This document shows positions 8,145-16,416 of a stretch of 64,000 bases of DNA, in pieces. Each line of letters begins with the position of its first letter. Positions within the stretch are counted from its first letter, which is position 1. This DNA is from Roseovarius sp. ZX-A-9 (GTDB lineage: Bacteria; Pseudomonadota; Alphaproteobacteria; Rhodobacterales; Rhodobacteraceae), in contig NZ_JAPWHW010000005.1 of NCBI RefSeq assembly GCF_028369135.1, positions 176,501 to 240,500 on the forward strand. The letters are read 5' to 3'. The notes under the pieces were generated by a model that saw only the letters and a program-made list of their open reading frames with translations, did no database searches and was not told the DNA's origin. Made by a program: the position numbers and the translations under genes.

Positions 8145-9820
8145 GCCTGATCCTTCTTCGCAAGCGCGGTTTCGCGCATCTGTGTAAGCGTCATCCGCGG
8201 CGTCAGCGCCTCGGGCGATATAACAAGGTCAAGAACAGCGCCGGTTTTGGACGCCAGCGCCCGGTCGAACGCCGCCTCGAAATCCGCCGTGTTTTCGACC
8301 CGTTCCGCGTGGAACCCGTAGGCCCTGGCGAGGGCCGCGAAATCAGGGTTCGCCGTCATGGTCGTGCCGGATACGCGGGTTGGATAGTTGCGTTCCTGAT
8401 GCGCGCGGATCGTGCCGTAGATGCCATTGTTGAGCACCAGCACGATGGGCTGCGCCCCGGCCTGAAGTGCGGTCGCGAGTTCCTGACAGTTCATCTGGAA
8501 ATCACCGTCCCCGGCAAAGCAGACCACCGTGCGGTCAGGGGCGGCAACCTTGGCGGCGACGGCGGCGGGCAGGCCATAGCCCATCGCGCCCGATTGCGGC
8601 GCCAGCAGCCGCGCCTTTGGGCCATACTTGAAGAACTTGCCCGACCAGACGGTGAAATTTCCGGCGCCATTGGTCAGGATGAAGTCCTCGGGCAGCTTGT
8701 CGCGCAATATGGCGCAAACCTTGCCCATGTCGACGGGCGACGGCAGGTCCGGCAGGGTAAAGCCCGCCTCATAGGCCTCGCGACCCTCGGCACGCCATGC
8801 TGCCCAGTCGCCCTTGACCGGCTCGATTTCGGCAAGTGCATCGGCAAATGCGTTCGGGCCAGCATGGATGCCCAGCGCAGGGCGGTACACCTTGCCAAGC
8901 TCCAGATCGGACCCGTGCACATGGATCACGGTCTGTTTCGGCTCGGGGCAGTCAAGGAGGGTATACCCATCGGTAGACATCTCGCCGAAGCGGTTGTTCA
9001 CCGCCAGTATCACGTCCGCGTTCTGAACCATCTTGCGAATCTGCGGCGTCATGCCGACACCCATTTCACCGATGAAAACGGGCGAATGGTTGTCGAACTG
9101 GTCTTGATAGCGGAAAATGGCAGCAACCGGGATATCAGAGGCCTCGGCAAACGCCTGTAGTTTGGCGCTGCTGTCGTCCCGCCAGTTGCAGCCCGCAATC
9201 AGCATCAGCGGCCTTTTCGCCCCCGTCAGCATTTCGCGCATCCGGGCCATCGTCGCCGGGGCGGGTGCTGCCTCGGGAATGTCGAGCGGACCACGCAGCG
9301 GGGCGGCGTCCGTCATCGAGGTCAGCATATCTTCGGGCAGCGCGACCACGACCGGCCCCGGGCGGCCCGTCACCGCCCTCGTCCAGGCGCGCGACAGGAT
9401 CTCGGGCAAGCGGTTCGCATCGTCGATCTCGACAACCCATTTCGCCATCGTGCCGAATACGGCCTTGTAGTCGATTTCCTGAAACGCTTCGCGCCCCCGC
9501 ATGTCCGTGCCGACCTGGCCCACGAAAACGATCATCGGGGCGCTGTCCTGCATCGCGGTGTGAATGCCGATCGACGCGTTGGTGACACCGGGACCGCGCG
9601 TAACCATGCAGATGCCCGGCATGCCCGTCAGCTTGCCATAGGCTGCCGCCATGAACCCGGCGCCGCCCTCGTTCCGGCACATGACGTAATCCATTTTGCC
9701 CGCCGTGTCGTGCAGGGCATCCAGCACGGCAAGATAGCTTTCGCCGGGAACGCCAAACGCCTTCGTTGCACCGAGTGCGATCAGACTTTCGACAAGAAGC
9801 TGTCCACCGTTACGCATCAT
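8141..9820 (-). CDS. Thiamine-pyrophosphate-binding enzyme, acetolactate-synthase-like
   Basis: A 559-residue TPP enzyme of the acetolactate synthase/benzoylformate decarboxylase superfamily. The N-terminal PYR domain has the activating Glu in MCRNEGGAGFMAAAYG, and RGPGVTNASIGI follows. The central domain runs from about residue 190 to 330. The C-terminal PP domain has the TPP/Mg motif GDGDFQMNCQELATA ending in VLNNGIYG. It is the first gene of the HyuA/HyuB operon, so it more probably decarboxylates or carboligates a 2-oxo acid in catabolism than makes branched-chain amino acids. No small regulatory subunit (ilvH) is nearby. Confidence 0.87.
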   Translation of the reverse strand: MMRNGGQLLVESLIALGATKAFGVPGESYLAVLDALHDTAGKMDYVMCRNEGGAGFMAAAYGKLTGMPGICMVTRGPGVTNASIGIHTAMQDSAPMIVFVGQVGTDMRGREAFQEIDYKAVFGTMAKWVVEIDDANRLPEILSRAWTRAVTGRPGPVVVALPEDMLTSMTDAAPLRGPLDIPEAAPAPATMARMREMLTGAKRPLMLIAGCNWRDDSSAKLQAFAEASDIPVAAIFRYQDQFDNHSPVFIGEMGVGMTPQIRKMVQNADVILAVNNRFGEMSTDGYTLLDCPEPKQTVIHVHGSDLELGKVYRPALGIHAGPNAFADALAEIEPVKGDWAAWRAEGREAYEAGFTLPDLPSPVDMGKVCAILRDKLPEDFILTNGAGNFTVWSGKFFKYGPKARLLAPQSGAMGYGLPAAVAAKVAAPDRTVVCFAGDGDFQMNCQELATALQAGAQPIVLVLNNGIYGTIRAHQERNYPTRVSGTTMTANPDFAALARAYGFHAERVENTADFEAAFDRALASKTGAVLDLVISPEALTPRMTLTQMRETALAKKDQA

Positions 9821-10021
9821 CGCTGTTCTTCCTCACAAATTTCGGAGAGTCCTGCCCAAGTGCTAGCCGGGTCGGGGTCATCACAGGACAAACGGGCGGC
9901 GGCCAAGGGAAGCACCCGCAGGCCACTGCTGTCCTTGCGTATGGTGCCGCGCGATGCCGCGAGCGTAAATCAAGAAAACTCACGAACCGACAAGTATTGC
10001 TTGTCATTCGAACGCAGCGGA

Positions 10022-11440
10022 TCACGGCTTTTCTGTCACCACCACACCCGGATTCAGCACACCATCGGGGTCGAACGCGGCCTTGATCCGCGCCATCAAT
10101 TCGCGCTCGGTCGGGCTGCGCAACGCATTCGCCAGCGCAACCTTGGACCGCCCCAGCCCATGCTCTGCCGCAAAGCTGCCCCCGAGGTCTGAGGCAAGGC
10201 CGCCAAGCGCCAGCGCCAGTTCGGCGTTCACAGCGTCAAAACTTCCGCCTGCTTCTGGCAGTGACAAGTTGTAATGGGTGTTTCCATCCCCCAGATGGCC
10301 AAACGGATTAACCCGCACGCCCGGCATGATTGCCTGACACAAGGCCTCGCTCTGAGTGAGGAAACCGGCGAGCCTGCCGGGAGGGACCGAAATATCATGC
10401 TTGAGCTGCGGGCCTTCCAGGCGCTGACCTTCGGGTTGCTCTTCGCGCAGAGCCCAGAGCGCAGCGCGCTGGCTGTCAGACATGGCAATCGTACCATCGA
10501 CCACCATAGCCTTGTCAAAGCCGCGTTCCAGAATATCCGAAAGCATTTCTGCCAAGGGGACGCGCATCGAACCTGCCGTCAGCTCGACCAGCAGGTACCA
10601 CGGCGCGCGCGTTTCCAGCGGGTACACAAGCCCATCGACATGACGCAGCGCCAGATCGAGGCCGAAGTCACAGAAGAATTCCAACGCGCTGATGAACTCG
10701 CCTGCCTCGGTGCGAATAAGTGTTCCCAAAGCAACCAGTGCTTCCAGATCAGGGATCGCCAGAAACGCGGTTTCGCGCTGTTTGGGGGCCGGATAAAGCT
10801 TCAGCACCGCGCGTGTTACCACGCCCAGCGTCCCCTCGGCACCGCAGAACAGCTTGCGCAGCTGGTAGCCCGCGTTGTCCTTTTGCGCATGCCGCATACC
10901 ATCCCAGATCGCGCCGTCATGCAGCACTACCTCCAGCCCCAGAACGAGGTCCTGCATCATGCCGTAGCGCGCCGCATGGCTGCCCCCGGCATTGGTACTG
11001 ATCAGCCCGCCGATCTGTGCGGTGCCTTCGGCCCCCAGATGCATGGGAAAGATCAGATCGTGGGGCAATAGCGCCTCGTGCAGCGCCGCCAGCACCACAC
11101 CGGCATCGACGTCGATCGTGCCGCTGTCAGGGTCCGGATCACCAATGGACCGCATCCGCGCCAAAGACAGTATCACCGCGCCCGGCCGCTCTGCGACGGC
11201 TGCACCGCACAGCGAAGTATTGCCACCCTGCGGAATGACCGGAACCCCCGCCAGATCACAGGCCGAAACCACCGCGGCGACTTCGGCGGTCGATGCCGGG
11301 CGCGCCACACCCAGCGGCGGCGCGCCATAGCGGTCCAGCCAATCGCGCGCGTAGCCCGTCACCTCGGCCTCGGTCAGCCAGCCCTTCGGTCCGAGGATTT
11401 CGTGCAATTCAACTGCCAGTTCGCTCATGGTTTCATTCAT
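10022..11440 (-). CDS. FAD-binding oxidoreductase, glycolate oxidase GlcD / D-lactate dehydrogenase type
   Basis: A 472-residue flavoprotein oxidising a 2-hydroxy acid such as D-lactate, glycolate or D-2-hydroxyglutarate. The PCMH-type FAD domain shows IPQGGNTSLCGAA, LGAEGTAQIGGLISTNAGG and CGAEGTLGVVTRA. The cap/C-terminal part has NPFGHLGDGNTHYN, AAEHGLGRSK and the terminal DPDGVLNPG. I chose the ATG at 11440, because the open frame upstream of it encodes non-homologous residues and contains a plausible promoter. It is upstream of, and in the same direction as, the TPP-enzyme operon, about 200 bp away. Confidence 0.87.
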   Translation of the reverse strand: MNETMSELAVELHEILGPKGWLTEAEVTGYARDWLDRYGAPPLGVARPASTAEVAAVVSACDLAGVPVIPQGGNTSLCGAAVAERPGAVILSLARMRSIGDPDPDSGTIDVDAGVVLAALHEALLPHDLIFPMHLGAEGTAQIGGLISTNAGGSHAARYGMMQDLVLGLEVVLHDGAIWDGMRHAQKDNAGYQLRKLFCGAEGTLGVVTRAVLKLYPAPKQRETAFLAIPDLEALVALGTLIRTEAGEFISALEFFCDFGLDLALRHVDGLVYPLETRAPWYLLVELTAGSMRVPLAEMLSDILERGFDKAMVVDGTIAMSDSQRAALWALREEQPEGQRLEGPQLKHDISVPPGRLAGFLTQSEALCQAIMPGVRVNPFGHLGDGNTHYNLSLPEAGGSFDAVNAELALALGGLASDLGGSFAAEHGLGRSKVALANALRSPTERELMARIKAAFDPDGVLNPGVVVTEKP

Positions 11441-11521
11441 CCTGCACGCGATCAGACCGCCTTCGCGGCGGTTCAGGCGCCCACCGCCACCGATCCTCGG
11501 CAGCATGCCCCTAGAGGCCAT

Positions 11522-11552
11522 GTTATCAACTCGGCATCAAGACAATAGTCAA
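11522..11552 (-). promoter_or_regulatory. Candidate promoter for the GlcD-type gene
   Basis: On the minus strand, TTGACT (11552-11547) and GATAAC (11527-11522) lie 19 bases apart, resembling -35 and -10 elements. This would start transcription near 11515, between an upstream in-frame ATG at 11521 and the preferred start at 11440. It fits the choice of the downstream start. The match is only partial. Confidence 0.35.
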
Positions 11553-11722
11553 GAATATCTGTTGACGGCAAAGGTCAGCTTGTGCAGCCTTTGAAGCGGG
11601 TTACGATCACACGCCCCCTGACGCTGGGCCGGGCGAATCCCCATGGGAGCCGCGCATCGGCAGCCGCAGACATTCATTTCGAATAATTTAGAAATAACGC
11701 TTGCGGCGCGCAGAACGATTCT

Positions 11723-11738
11723 ATATTTCTAGAAATAT
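11723..11738. promoter_or_regulatory. Perfect 16-bp palindrome overlapping the arsR-like start codon; candidate operator
   Basis: ATATTTCTAGAAATAT is a perfect inverted repeat whose last two bases are the first two of the ATG at 11737. A degenerate relative (ATTTAGAAAT, 11686-11695) lies about 40 bp upstream. ArsR-family repressors typically bind AT-rich dyads in their own promoter, so autoregulation is the natural reading. No Shine-Dalgarno sequence precedes the ATG, so the message may be nearly leaderless. Confidence 0.6.
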
Positions 11739-12081
11739 GAAAACGATAGCCCCCCAACCCCCTGAACTGACCCGCGCGGCCTCTACCTTTGCCGCATTGG
11801 GCAGCGAACAGCGACTGATGGTGCTCAACGCGCTGGTACGCGCTGGCCCTGACGGGCTGAGCATCGGCGAACTGGGCGCACGAACCGGCGTGACCGGATC
11901 AACGCTCACCCATCATATGAAAATCCTTTCGCAGGCCGGCCTTGTGGCGCAAGAGCGAAAGGGGCGCAGCATCATCTGTGCGGCCGTTGCCTATGACGAA
12001 CTGCGCCACCTGTCCGATTTCCTGCTGCGCGAATGCTGCGCGGATGTTCCTGAACCGAACCGAGGTCACAATCATGGCTGA
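11737..12081 (+). CDS. ArsR-family winged-helix metalloregulator
   Basis: A 114-residue ArsR/SmtB repressor. The winged helix-turn-helix runs from about residue 14 to 80 (FAALGSEQRLMVLNAL, then LTHHMKILSQAGLV and RKGRSIICAA). The C-terminus has a vicinal cysteine pair (RECCADVPE, about residues 99-100) followed by His-rich GHNHG. Both could bind a thiophilic metal(loid), and vicinal cysteines are used by several As(III) sensors. The gene overlaps the permease downstream by 8 bp. The start at 11737 is the first ATG that gives the normal family N-terminus. Confidence 0.9.
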   Translation: MKTIAPQPPELTRAASTFAALGSEQRLMVLNALVRAGPDGLSIGELGARTGVTGSTLTHHMKILSQAGLVAQERKGRSIICAAVAYDELRHLSDFLLRECCADVPEPNRGHNHG

Positions 12082-13105
12082 TATTGCATCCTCCACCCCG
12101 CGCCCTTCTGTCTGGTCGCGTATTGGCAAAGTCTGGATCGTGCTGCTGCTGATCCTTGCTGCAGTCGCCGTGCTTGACCCGACGCAGGTCTGGCCGACGG
12201 TGACATTTACCGCAAACGCCTTGCTGCACACCGCGCCATTCATCGCCTTCGCGGTCTTTGCTGTGGCCTATCTCAAGGCGACCGGGGCCGAACGGCTGGT
12301 CGCCAAGGTGTTCCAGGGCAACCAGGTGCGCATGATCGCGATGGCCGCAATGGTCGGCGGTCTGGCGCCATTCTGTAGTTGCGAGGTGATCCCCTTCATC
12401 GCCGCGATGCTGGCGCTCGGCGCGCCACTGGCGGCGGTCATGGCCTTCTGGCTGGCCTCGCCGCTGATGGATCCGGCAATGTTTGCCATCACCAGCGGTA
12501 CGCTGGGCTGGGATTTCGCGGTAGCCAAAGCTGTCGCGGCAGTGGGAATCGGCATGTTTGGCGGCTTTGCCACGATGCTGGCAGCCCGTAGCGTCCTCTT
12601 TGCCGATCCGCTGCGGGAAAAGCCGCAAGTCGGCGGCTGCTGCGGCACCAAGAAACCCTATGAAGGCGCGCCGGTATGGCGCTTCTGGACGCAAGCCGAC
12701 CGCCGCGAAACCTTCCGCGCGACCGGTATGGAAAACGCGGTGTTCCTGCTGAAATGGTTGACGCTGGCCTATATGCTCGAGGCACTGATGCTGGAATACG
12801 TGCCTGCGGACATGGTGGCCGGGGTGTTGGGCGGCACTGGCATCGGGCCAATCATCCTCGGCGCGCTTGTGGGTGCGCCTGCCTACCTCAACGGCTATGC
12901 CGCTGTGCCGCTGATCGACGCCTTGCTGGCACAGGGAATGAGCGACGGCGCCGCGATGAGTTTCGTCATTGCCGGCGGGGTCAGCTGCATCCCGGCAGCC
13001 ATCGCTGTCTGGGCGCTGGTCAAACCACGGGTGTTTTTCGCCTATCTGGCTTTCGCCTTTACCGGGGCCGTTCTGGCCGGGATCGCCTGGCAGGCCATCG
13101 CCTGA
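12074..13105 (+). CDS. Permease of the DUF318 / ArsP-SO_0444 metal(loid) efflux family
   Basis: A 343-residue inner-membrane permease with about eight to ten hydrophobic segments. The hallmark is GGLAPFCSCEVIPF near residue 100, followed by APLAAVMAFWLASPLMDP. The mirrored second half has APAYLNGYAAVPL and GGVSCIPAAIAV. A cytoplasmic loop carries a CCG pair. Relatives export trivalent organoarsenicals (ArsP) or have been called Cu/Zn efflux proteins (SO_0444). Coupling to an ArsR regulator with a cysteine pair supports metal(loid)-induced efflux. The actual metal is undetermined. Confidence 0.85.
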   Translation: MADIASSTPRPSVWSRIGKVWIVLLLILAAVAVLDPTQVWPTVTFTANALLHTAPFIAFAVFAVAYLKATGAERLVAKVFQGNQVRMIAMAAMVGGLAPFCSCEVIPFIAAMLALGAPLAAVMAFWLASPLMDPAMFAITSGTLGWDFAVAKAVAAVGIGMFGGFATMLAARSVLFADPLREKPQVGGCCGTKKPYEGAPVWRFWTQADRRETFRATGMENAVFLLKWLTLAYMLEALMLEYVPADMVAGVLGGTGIGPIILGALVGAPAYLNGYAAVPLIDALLAQGMSDGAAMSFVIAGGVSCIPAAIAVWALVKPRVFFAYLAFAFTGAVLAGIAWQAIA

Positions 13106-13119
13106 CACATCTGCACGCA

Positions 13120-13144
13120 GCGGCGCGCCCAATTCGCGCGCCGC
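13120..13144 (+). terminator. Strong GC hairpin after the permease gene, without a T-run
   Basis: GCGGCGCGC (13120-13128) pairs perfectly with GCGCGCCGC (13136-13144) around a 7-base loop, 15 bp after the permease stop. There is no following T tract, so it may only weakly terminate transcription or may protect the 3' end. Confidence 0.4.
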
Positions 13145-13323
13145 TTGCCATCCGCGCACAAACACCCGCGCCCGCTCACATGTTTTTTCCATGCGGAGCA
13201 TAATTTTGCCTTCTTATTCTGTATAAACGGGGGGTGATCCGCCTTACTGTGGCGGAACATGGTTATCGCCATGTCAACAAAGCCCCGGTAAGAAGAGGGT
13301 AAGAGCAGCGTCGGAGCAAGTGA

Positions 13324-13983
13324 ATGCTCGAATTTGAAAACGTCAGCAAGTCCTTCTGGACGGGCACGCAACGCAAGGTGATCCTGGATCAGGTCTCCTT
13401 CCGGGTGGAGCTTGGCCGTAGCATGGGCATCCTGGCACCCAACGGCACCGGCAAGACGACGCTGATCAACATGATGGCAGGGCTGGAAAAGCCCGACGAG
13501 GGTGAAATTCGCCGCAGCTGCCGCATCAGCTTCCCGCTGGGGTTCATGGGCGGCGTGATCGGCAAGATTTCGGCGATGGAAAACAGCCGCTATATCGCGC
13601 GGCTCTACGGTCTCGACCCCGATTATGTCGAGGCGTTCTGCCGCTGGATGTGCAATCTGGGCGAATATTTTGATCAGCCGCTGGGCACCTACAGCTCGGG
13701 CATGAAAGCGCGATTCACTTTCTCCCTGATGCTGGCGTTGGATTTCGATATCTACCTGATCGACGAGGGCATGCCCAACTCCACCGATGTGGAATTCAAC
13801 CGCAAGGCGGGCGAGATTCTGAAAGAACGGCTGCGCACGACCACGGTCATCATCGTGTCGCACCAGGCCAAGACGCTGGAAAAATTTGCGACTTCTGCGG
13901 CTGTGTTGATGGGCGGGCAGTTGTATATGTTTGATACCTTGGAAGAGGCGAAGCAACTCTATGACTACGAAACCCAAGGCTAG
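13324..13983 (+). CDS. kpsT: Capsular polysaccharide ABC exporter ATPase, KpsT type
   Basis: A 219-residue ABC ATPase of the group-2 capsule export system (KpsT/CtrD/BexA), which powers polysaccharide transport across the inner membrane with a KpsM permease. Walker A is LAPNGTGKTT (residues 37-46), the signature is YSSGMKARF, Walker B is FDIYLIDEGMP and the switch His is in IVSHQAKTL. Length and motifs match KpsT closely. The following gene overlaps its last 23 bases. The expected membrane partner KpsM is not in this window. Confidence 0.9.
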   Translation: MLEFENVSKSFWTGTQRKVILDQVSFRVELGRSMGILAPNGTGKTTLINMMAGLEKPDEGEIRRSCRISFPLGFMGGVIGKISAMENSRYIARLYGLDPDYVEAFCRWMCNLGEYFDQPLGTYSSGMKARFTFSLMLALDFDIYLIDEGMPNSTDVEFNRKAGEILKERLRTTTVIIVSHQAKTLEKFATSAAVLMGGQLYMFDTLEEAKQLYDYETQG

Positions 13984-15565
13984 AAAATTCCGCATCAAGC
14001 GGTCCCCGACCGCGACGCACCCCCGTGAGGCCCAGCCACAGGCCCCAGCGGCAGAAGAACCGCGCGTGTCGGCATCGCCACAGGCAGCCGCGGGCGAAGT
14101 CAGCTCTCTGGCCGAAGTCAGCACCGGCCAGACCATCGACAAGATACGTCAGGAGGGGCTGACCGGCCGGCAGTTGCGCATGGCGCGGCGCGTGGCGCAG
14201 AAACACGGGCTGGCCCCCACCTCTGATTTCGACGCGGTGCGCCTGCTGCGCGCCAGCGGGATCGACCCATTTCAACGCGCCAATATTCTGGAACTGGTAA
14301 CGTCAGACAAAACTGCAAAAGACGGATCCCGCGAGGTTGACCATCCCAAGGTACAGTTGCCGCAGACCGTACCGACAGGCGGGCAGACACTCCCCTCGGT
14401 CGAGATGACCCCGGCAGAGCGCCGCAGCGAAGAAATCATGCGCATCCAGCGCGATATCGGCAGACGGCGCCGCCGCAAACTGATGCTGCTGCTGTCGCGG
14501 CTGGTGGCTTTCGTTCTGCTGCCGACGGTAGTCGCGGGGTACTACTATTACGCCATCGCCACCCCGATGTATTCGACCAAATCCGAATTCCTCATCCTGT
14601 CAGCCGAAGGCGGCGGCGGTGGCGGTGGCCTCGGCGGCCTGTTGCCCAGCCAGTTTGCCACCGGGCAGGACGCGATTGCCACGCAATCCTATCTGCTGTC
14701 GAAAGACGCGATGTTGCGACTTGATGCCGATGTCGGCTTTCGCGATCATTTCAGCCAACCCTGGATCGACCCGATCCAGCGGCTCAAGCCGAACGCCAGC
14801 AACGAGGAAGCCTACAAGGTTTACAAGAAGTTCGTGAAGATCGGTTATGATCCGACCGAAGGCGTGCTGCGCATGGAGGTATCCACCGCCGACCCCAAGG
14901 TCAGTGCCGCCTTTTCCGAGAAACTGATCGCCTATGCCGAAAACCGCGTCGATGAACTCAGCCAGCGCAAGCGGCAGGACGGGGTTCGCACCGCCATCGA
15001 AAGTCTGGAACAGGCCAAGGCCGAACGGCGAGCAGCGCAAGAGCGGATGGTCACGTTGCAGGAGGGCAGCGTGCTCGACCCCGAGGGCGAGATCGGCAGC
15101 ATCCGGCAACTGATCGGCAATGTCGAATTGCAGTTGCAGGAAAAGCAGCTTGCGTTGAACACACAAATGAACAACTCGCGCCCCAACCGCGCCAAGGTAC
15201 AGGCCCTGACCAGCGAAATAGAGGTGTTGCAGATCGAGCTGGAGAAACAGAAGGCGCGCCTGACCCAGGCCTCGGGCGGCCACTCCTCTCTGGCGTCGCA
15301 AACGGCCGAAATCCAGATGGCTCAGGCCGATCTGGCCACCGCCGACCTGGTGTTGCAATCGGCGCTGGAGAACAAGCGGCAAGCCGAGATTCAGGCCAAC
15401 AAGCAGGTGCGTTACCTGACGGTCAGCGTGCGTCCCGTGCCGTCGCAGGATGCATCCTATCCGCGCGCATTCGAGAACACGATTCTCGCGTTCTTGATCT
15501 TTGCGGGTATCTACCTGATGATCTCGCTCACCGCGTCCATCCTCAGAGAACAGGTATCATCCTGA
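13961..15565 (+). CDS. kpsE: Capsule polysaccharide export inner-membrane protein, KpsE/BexC/CtrB type
   Basis: A 534-residue polysaccharide co-polymerase-like protein linking the KpsMT transporter to the outer-membrane exporter. A long cytoplasmic N-terminal region of about 180 residues is Pro/Ala/Lys-rich with basic RRRRRK just before the first membrane helix (LVAFVLLPTVVAGYYYYAI). Then come a periplasmic domain with a Gly-rich patch (GGGGGGLGG), a long coiled coil (roughly residues 330-480) and a C-terminal membrane helix (ILAFLIFAGIYLMISL). The N-terminal extension is longer than in E. coli KpsE. I chose the ATG at 13961, within kpsT. Confidence 0.85.
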   Translation: MTTKPKARKFRIKRSPTATHPREAQPQAPAAEEPRVSASPQAAAGEVSSLAEVSTGQTIDKIRQEGLTGRQLRMARRVAQKHGLAPTSDFDAVRLLRASGIDPFQRANILELVTSDKTAKDGSREVDHPKVQLPQTVPTGGQTLPSVEMTPAERRSEEIMRIQRDIGRRRRRKLMLLLSRLVAFVLLPTVVAGYYYYAIATPMYSTKSEFLILSAEGGGGGGGLGGLLPSQFATGQDAIATQSYLLSKDAMLRLDADVGFRDHFSQPWIDPIQRLKPNASNEEAYKVYKKFVKIGYDPTEGVLRMEVSTADPKVSAAFSEKLIAYAENRVDELSQRKRQDGVRTAIESLEQAKAERRAAQERMVTLQEGSVLDPEGEIGSIRQLIGNVELQLQEKQLALNTQMNNSRPNRAKVQALTSEIEVLQIELEKQKARLTQASGGHSSLASQTAEIQMAQADLATADLVLQSALENKRQAEIQANKQVRYLTVSVRPVPSQDASYPRAFENTILAFLIFAGIYLMISLTASILREQVSS

Positions 15566-15566
15566 T

Positions 15567-16406
15567 ATGACCAGAGTAGACTTTCGCGGCCTCCGCGTCG
15601 GCAACGATCAGCCGCTGACCGTCATCGCCGGTCCGTGCCAATTGGAATCCGTGGATCATGCCCAGATGATCGCAGGCGCAATGCAAGAGGTCTGCCGCGA
15701 GGCAGGCGCGCAGTTCATCTTCAAAGGCTCGTTTGACAAGGCCAACCGCACTTCGCTGAGTGGCAAGCGCGGCTTGGGCGTGGACGAGGGCCTGAAGGTC
15801 ATGCAGGCGGTCAAGGATGCGCTGGATGTGCCCGTGCTCACAGATGTGCACCTGCCGGACCAATGCGCGCCCGTGGCCGAGGTCTGCGACGTGCTGCAAA
15901 TCCCGGCCTTCCTTTGCCGCCAGACCGACCTGCTGATCGCCGCAGGCGAAACAGGTGCGGTGATCAACGTGAAGAAGGGGCAGTTTCTCGCCCCGTGGGA
16001 CATGCCCAACGTCGTGTCCAAGATCGAAAGCACCGGCAACCACCAGATCATGCTGACTGAGCGCGGCACATCGTTTGGCTACAACACTTTGGTGGCAGAC
16101 ATGCGCGCGTTGCCCCAGATGGCACAGACCGGCTATCCGGTCGTCATGGATGCAACCCATTCGGTGCAGCAACCGGGTGGCATGGGCGGCAGCAGCGGCG
16201 GACAGCGCGAATTTGCGCCCGTGATGGCGCGCGCCGCCGTATCGCTGGGCATCGCTGCCGTGTTCATCGAAACTCACGAAGCCCCGGATACCGCCCCGTC
16301 AGATGGCCCAAACATGATCCCGCTGGACCGGATGGGCGCGCTGATCGCCTCGCTGATGGCGTTCGACCGCTTGGCCAAGGCTGACCCCATAGAACTACAG
16401 AAATAA
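15567..16406 (+). CDS. kdsA: 3-deoxy-8-phosphooctulonate (Kdo-8-P) synthase
   Basis: A 279-residue aldolase condensing phosphoenolpyruvate with arabinose-5-phosphate to make Kdo-8-phosphate, the precursor of the Kdo in lipid A and in the Kdo linker of group-2 capsules. Motifs are AGPCQLES near the N-terminus, FKGSFDKANRTS, LTDVHLPDQ, NVKKGQF and DATHSVQQPGG. The Cys in AGPC suggests the metal-dependent class of KdsA rather than the E. coli metal-independent class. It starts one base after the kpsE stop, so it belongs to the capsule operon. Confidence 0.95.
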   Translation: MTRVDFRGLRVGNDQPLTVIAGPCQLESVDHAQMIAGAMQEVCREAGAQFIFKGSFDKANRTSLSGKRGLGVDEGLKVMQAVKDALDVPVLTDVHLPDQCAPVAEVCDVLQIPAFLCRQTDLLIAAGETGAVINVKKGQFLAPWDMPNVVSKIESTGNHQIMLTERGTSFGYNTLVADMRALPQMAQTGYPVVMDATHSVQQPGGMGGSSGGQREFAPVMARAAVSLGIAAVFIETHEAPDTAPSDGPNMIPLDRMGALIASLMAFDRLAKADPIELQK

Positions 16407-16416
16407 GGACGTTTCG

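Noticed and set aside
6699..8150. A 483-codon plus-strand open frame opposite hyuA
   Set aside because: Its His/Arg/Asp-rich composition is typical of the reverse complement of a high-GC gene, and hyuA is clearly real.
8141..9820. Calling the TPP enzyme ilvB (acetolactate synthase)
   Set aside because: No ilvH regulatory subunit is adjacent and the gene is in a catabolic operon, so a biosynthetic role is not supported.
11972..13201. A 409-codon minus-strand open frame opposite the permease gene
   Set aside because: Antisense shadow with charged, low-hydrophobicity content; the plus-strand permease has conserved motifs and coupling to arsR.
13201..13323. Short inverted repeats (ccgcc/ggcgg and catgg/ccatg) upstream of kpsT as regulatory sites
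   Set aside because: Stems of five bases are expected by chance at this GC content, and no ops/JUMPstart-like element is seen.
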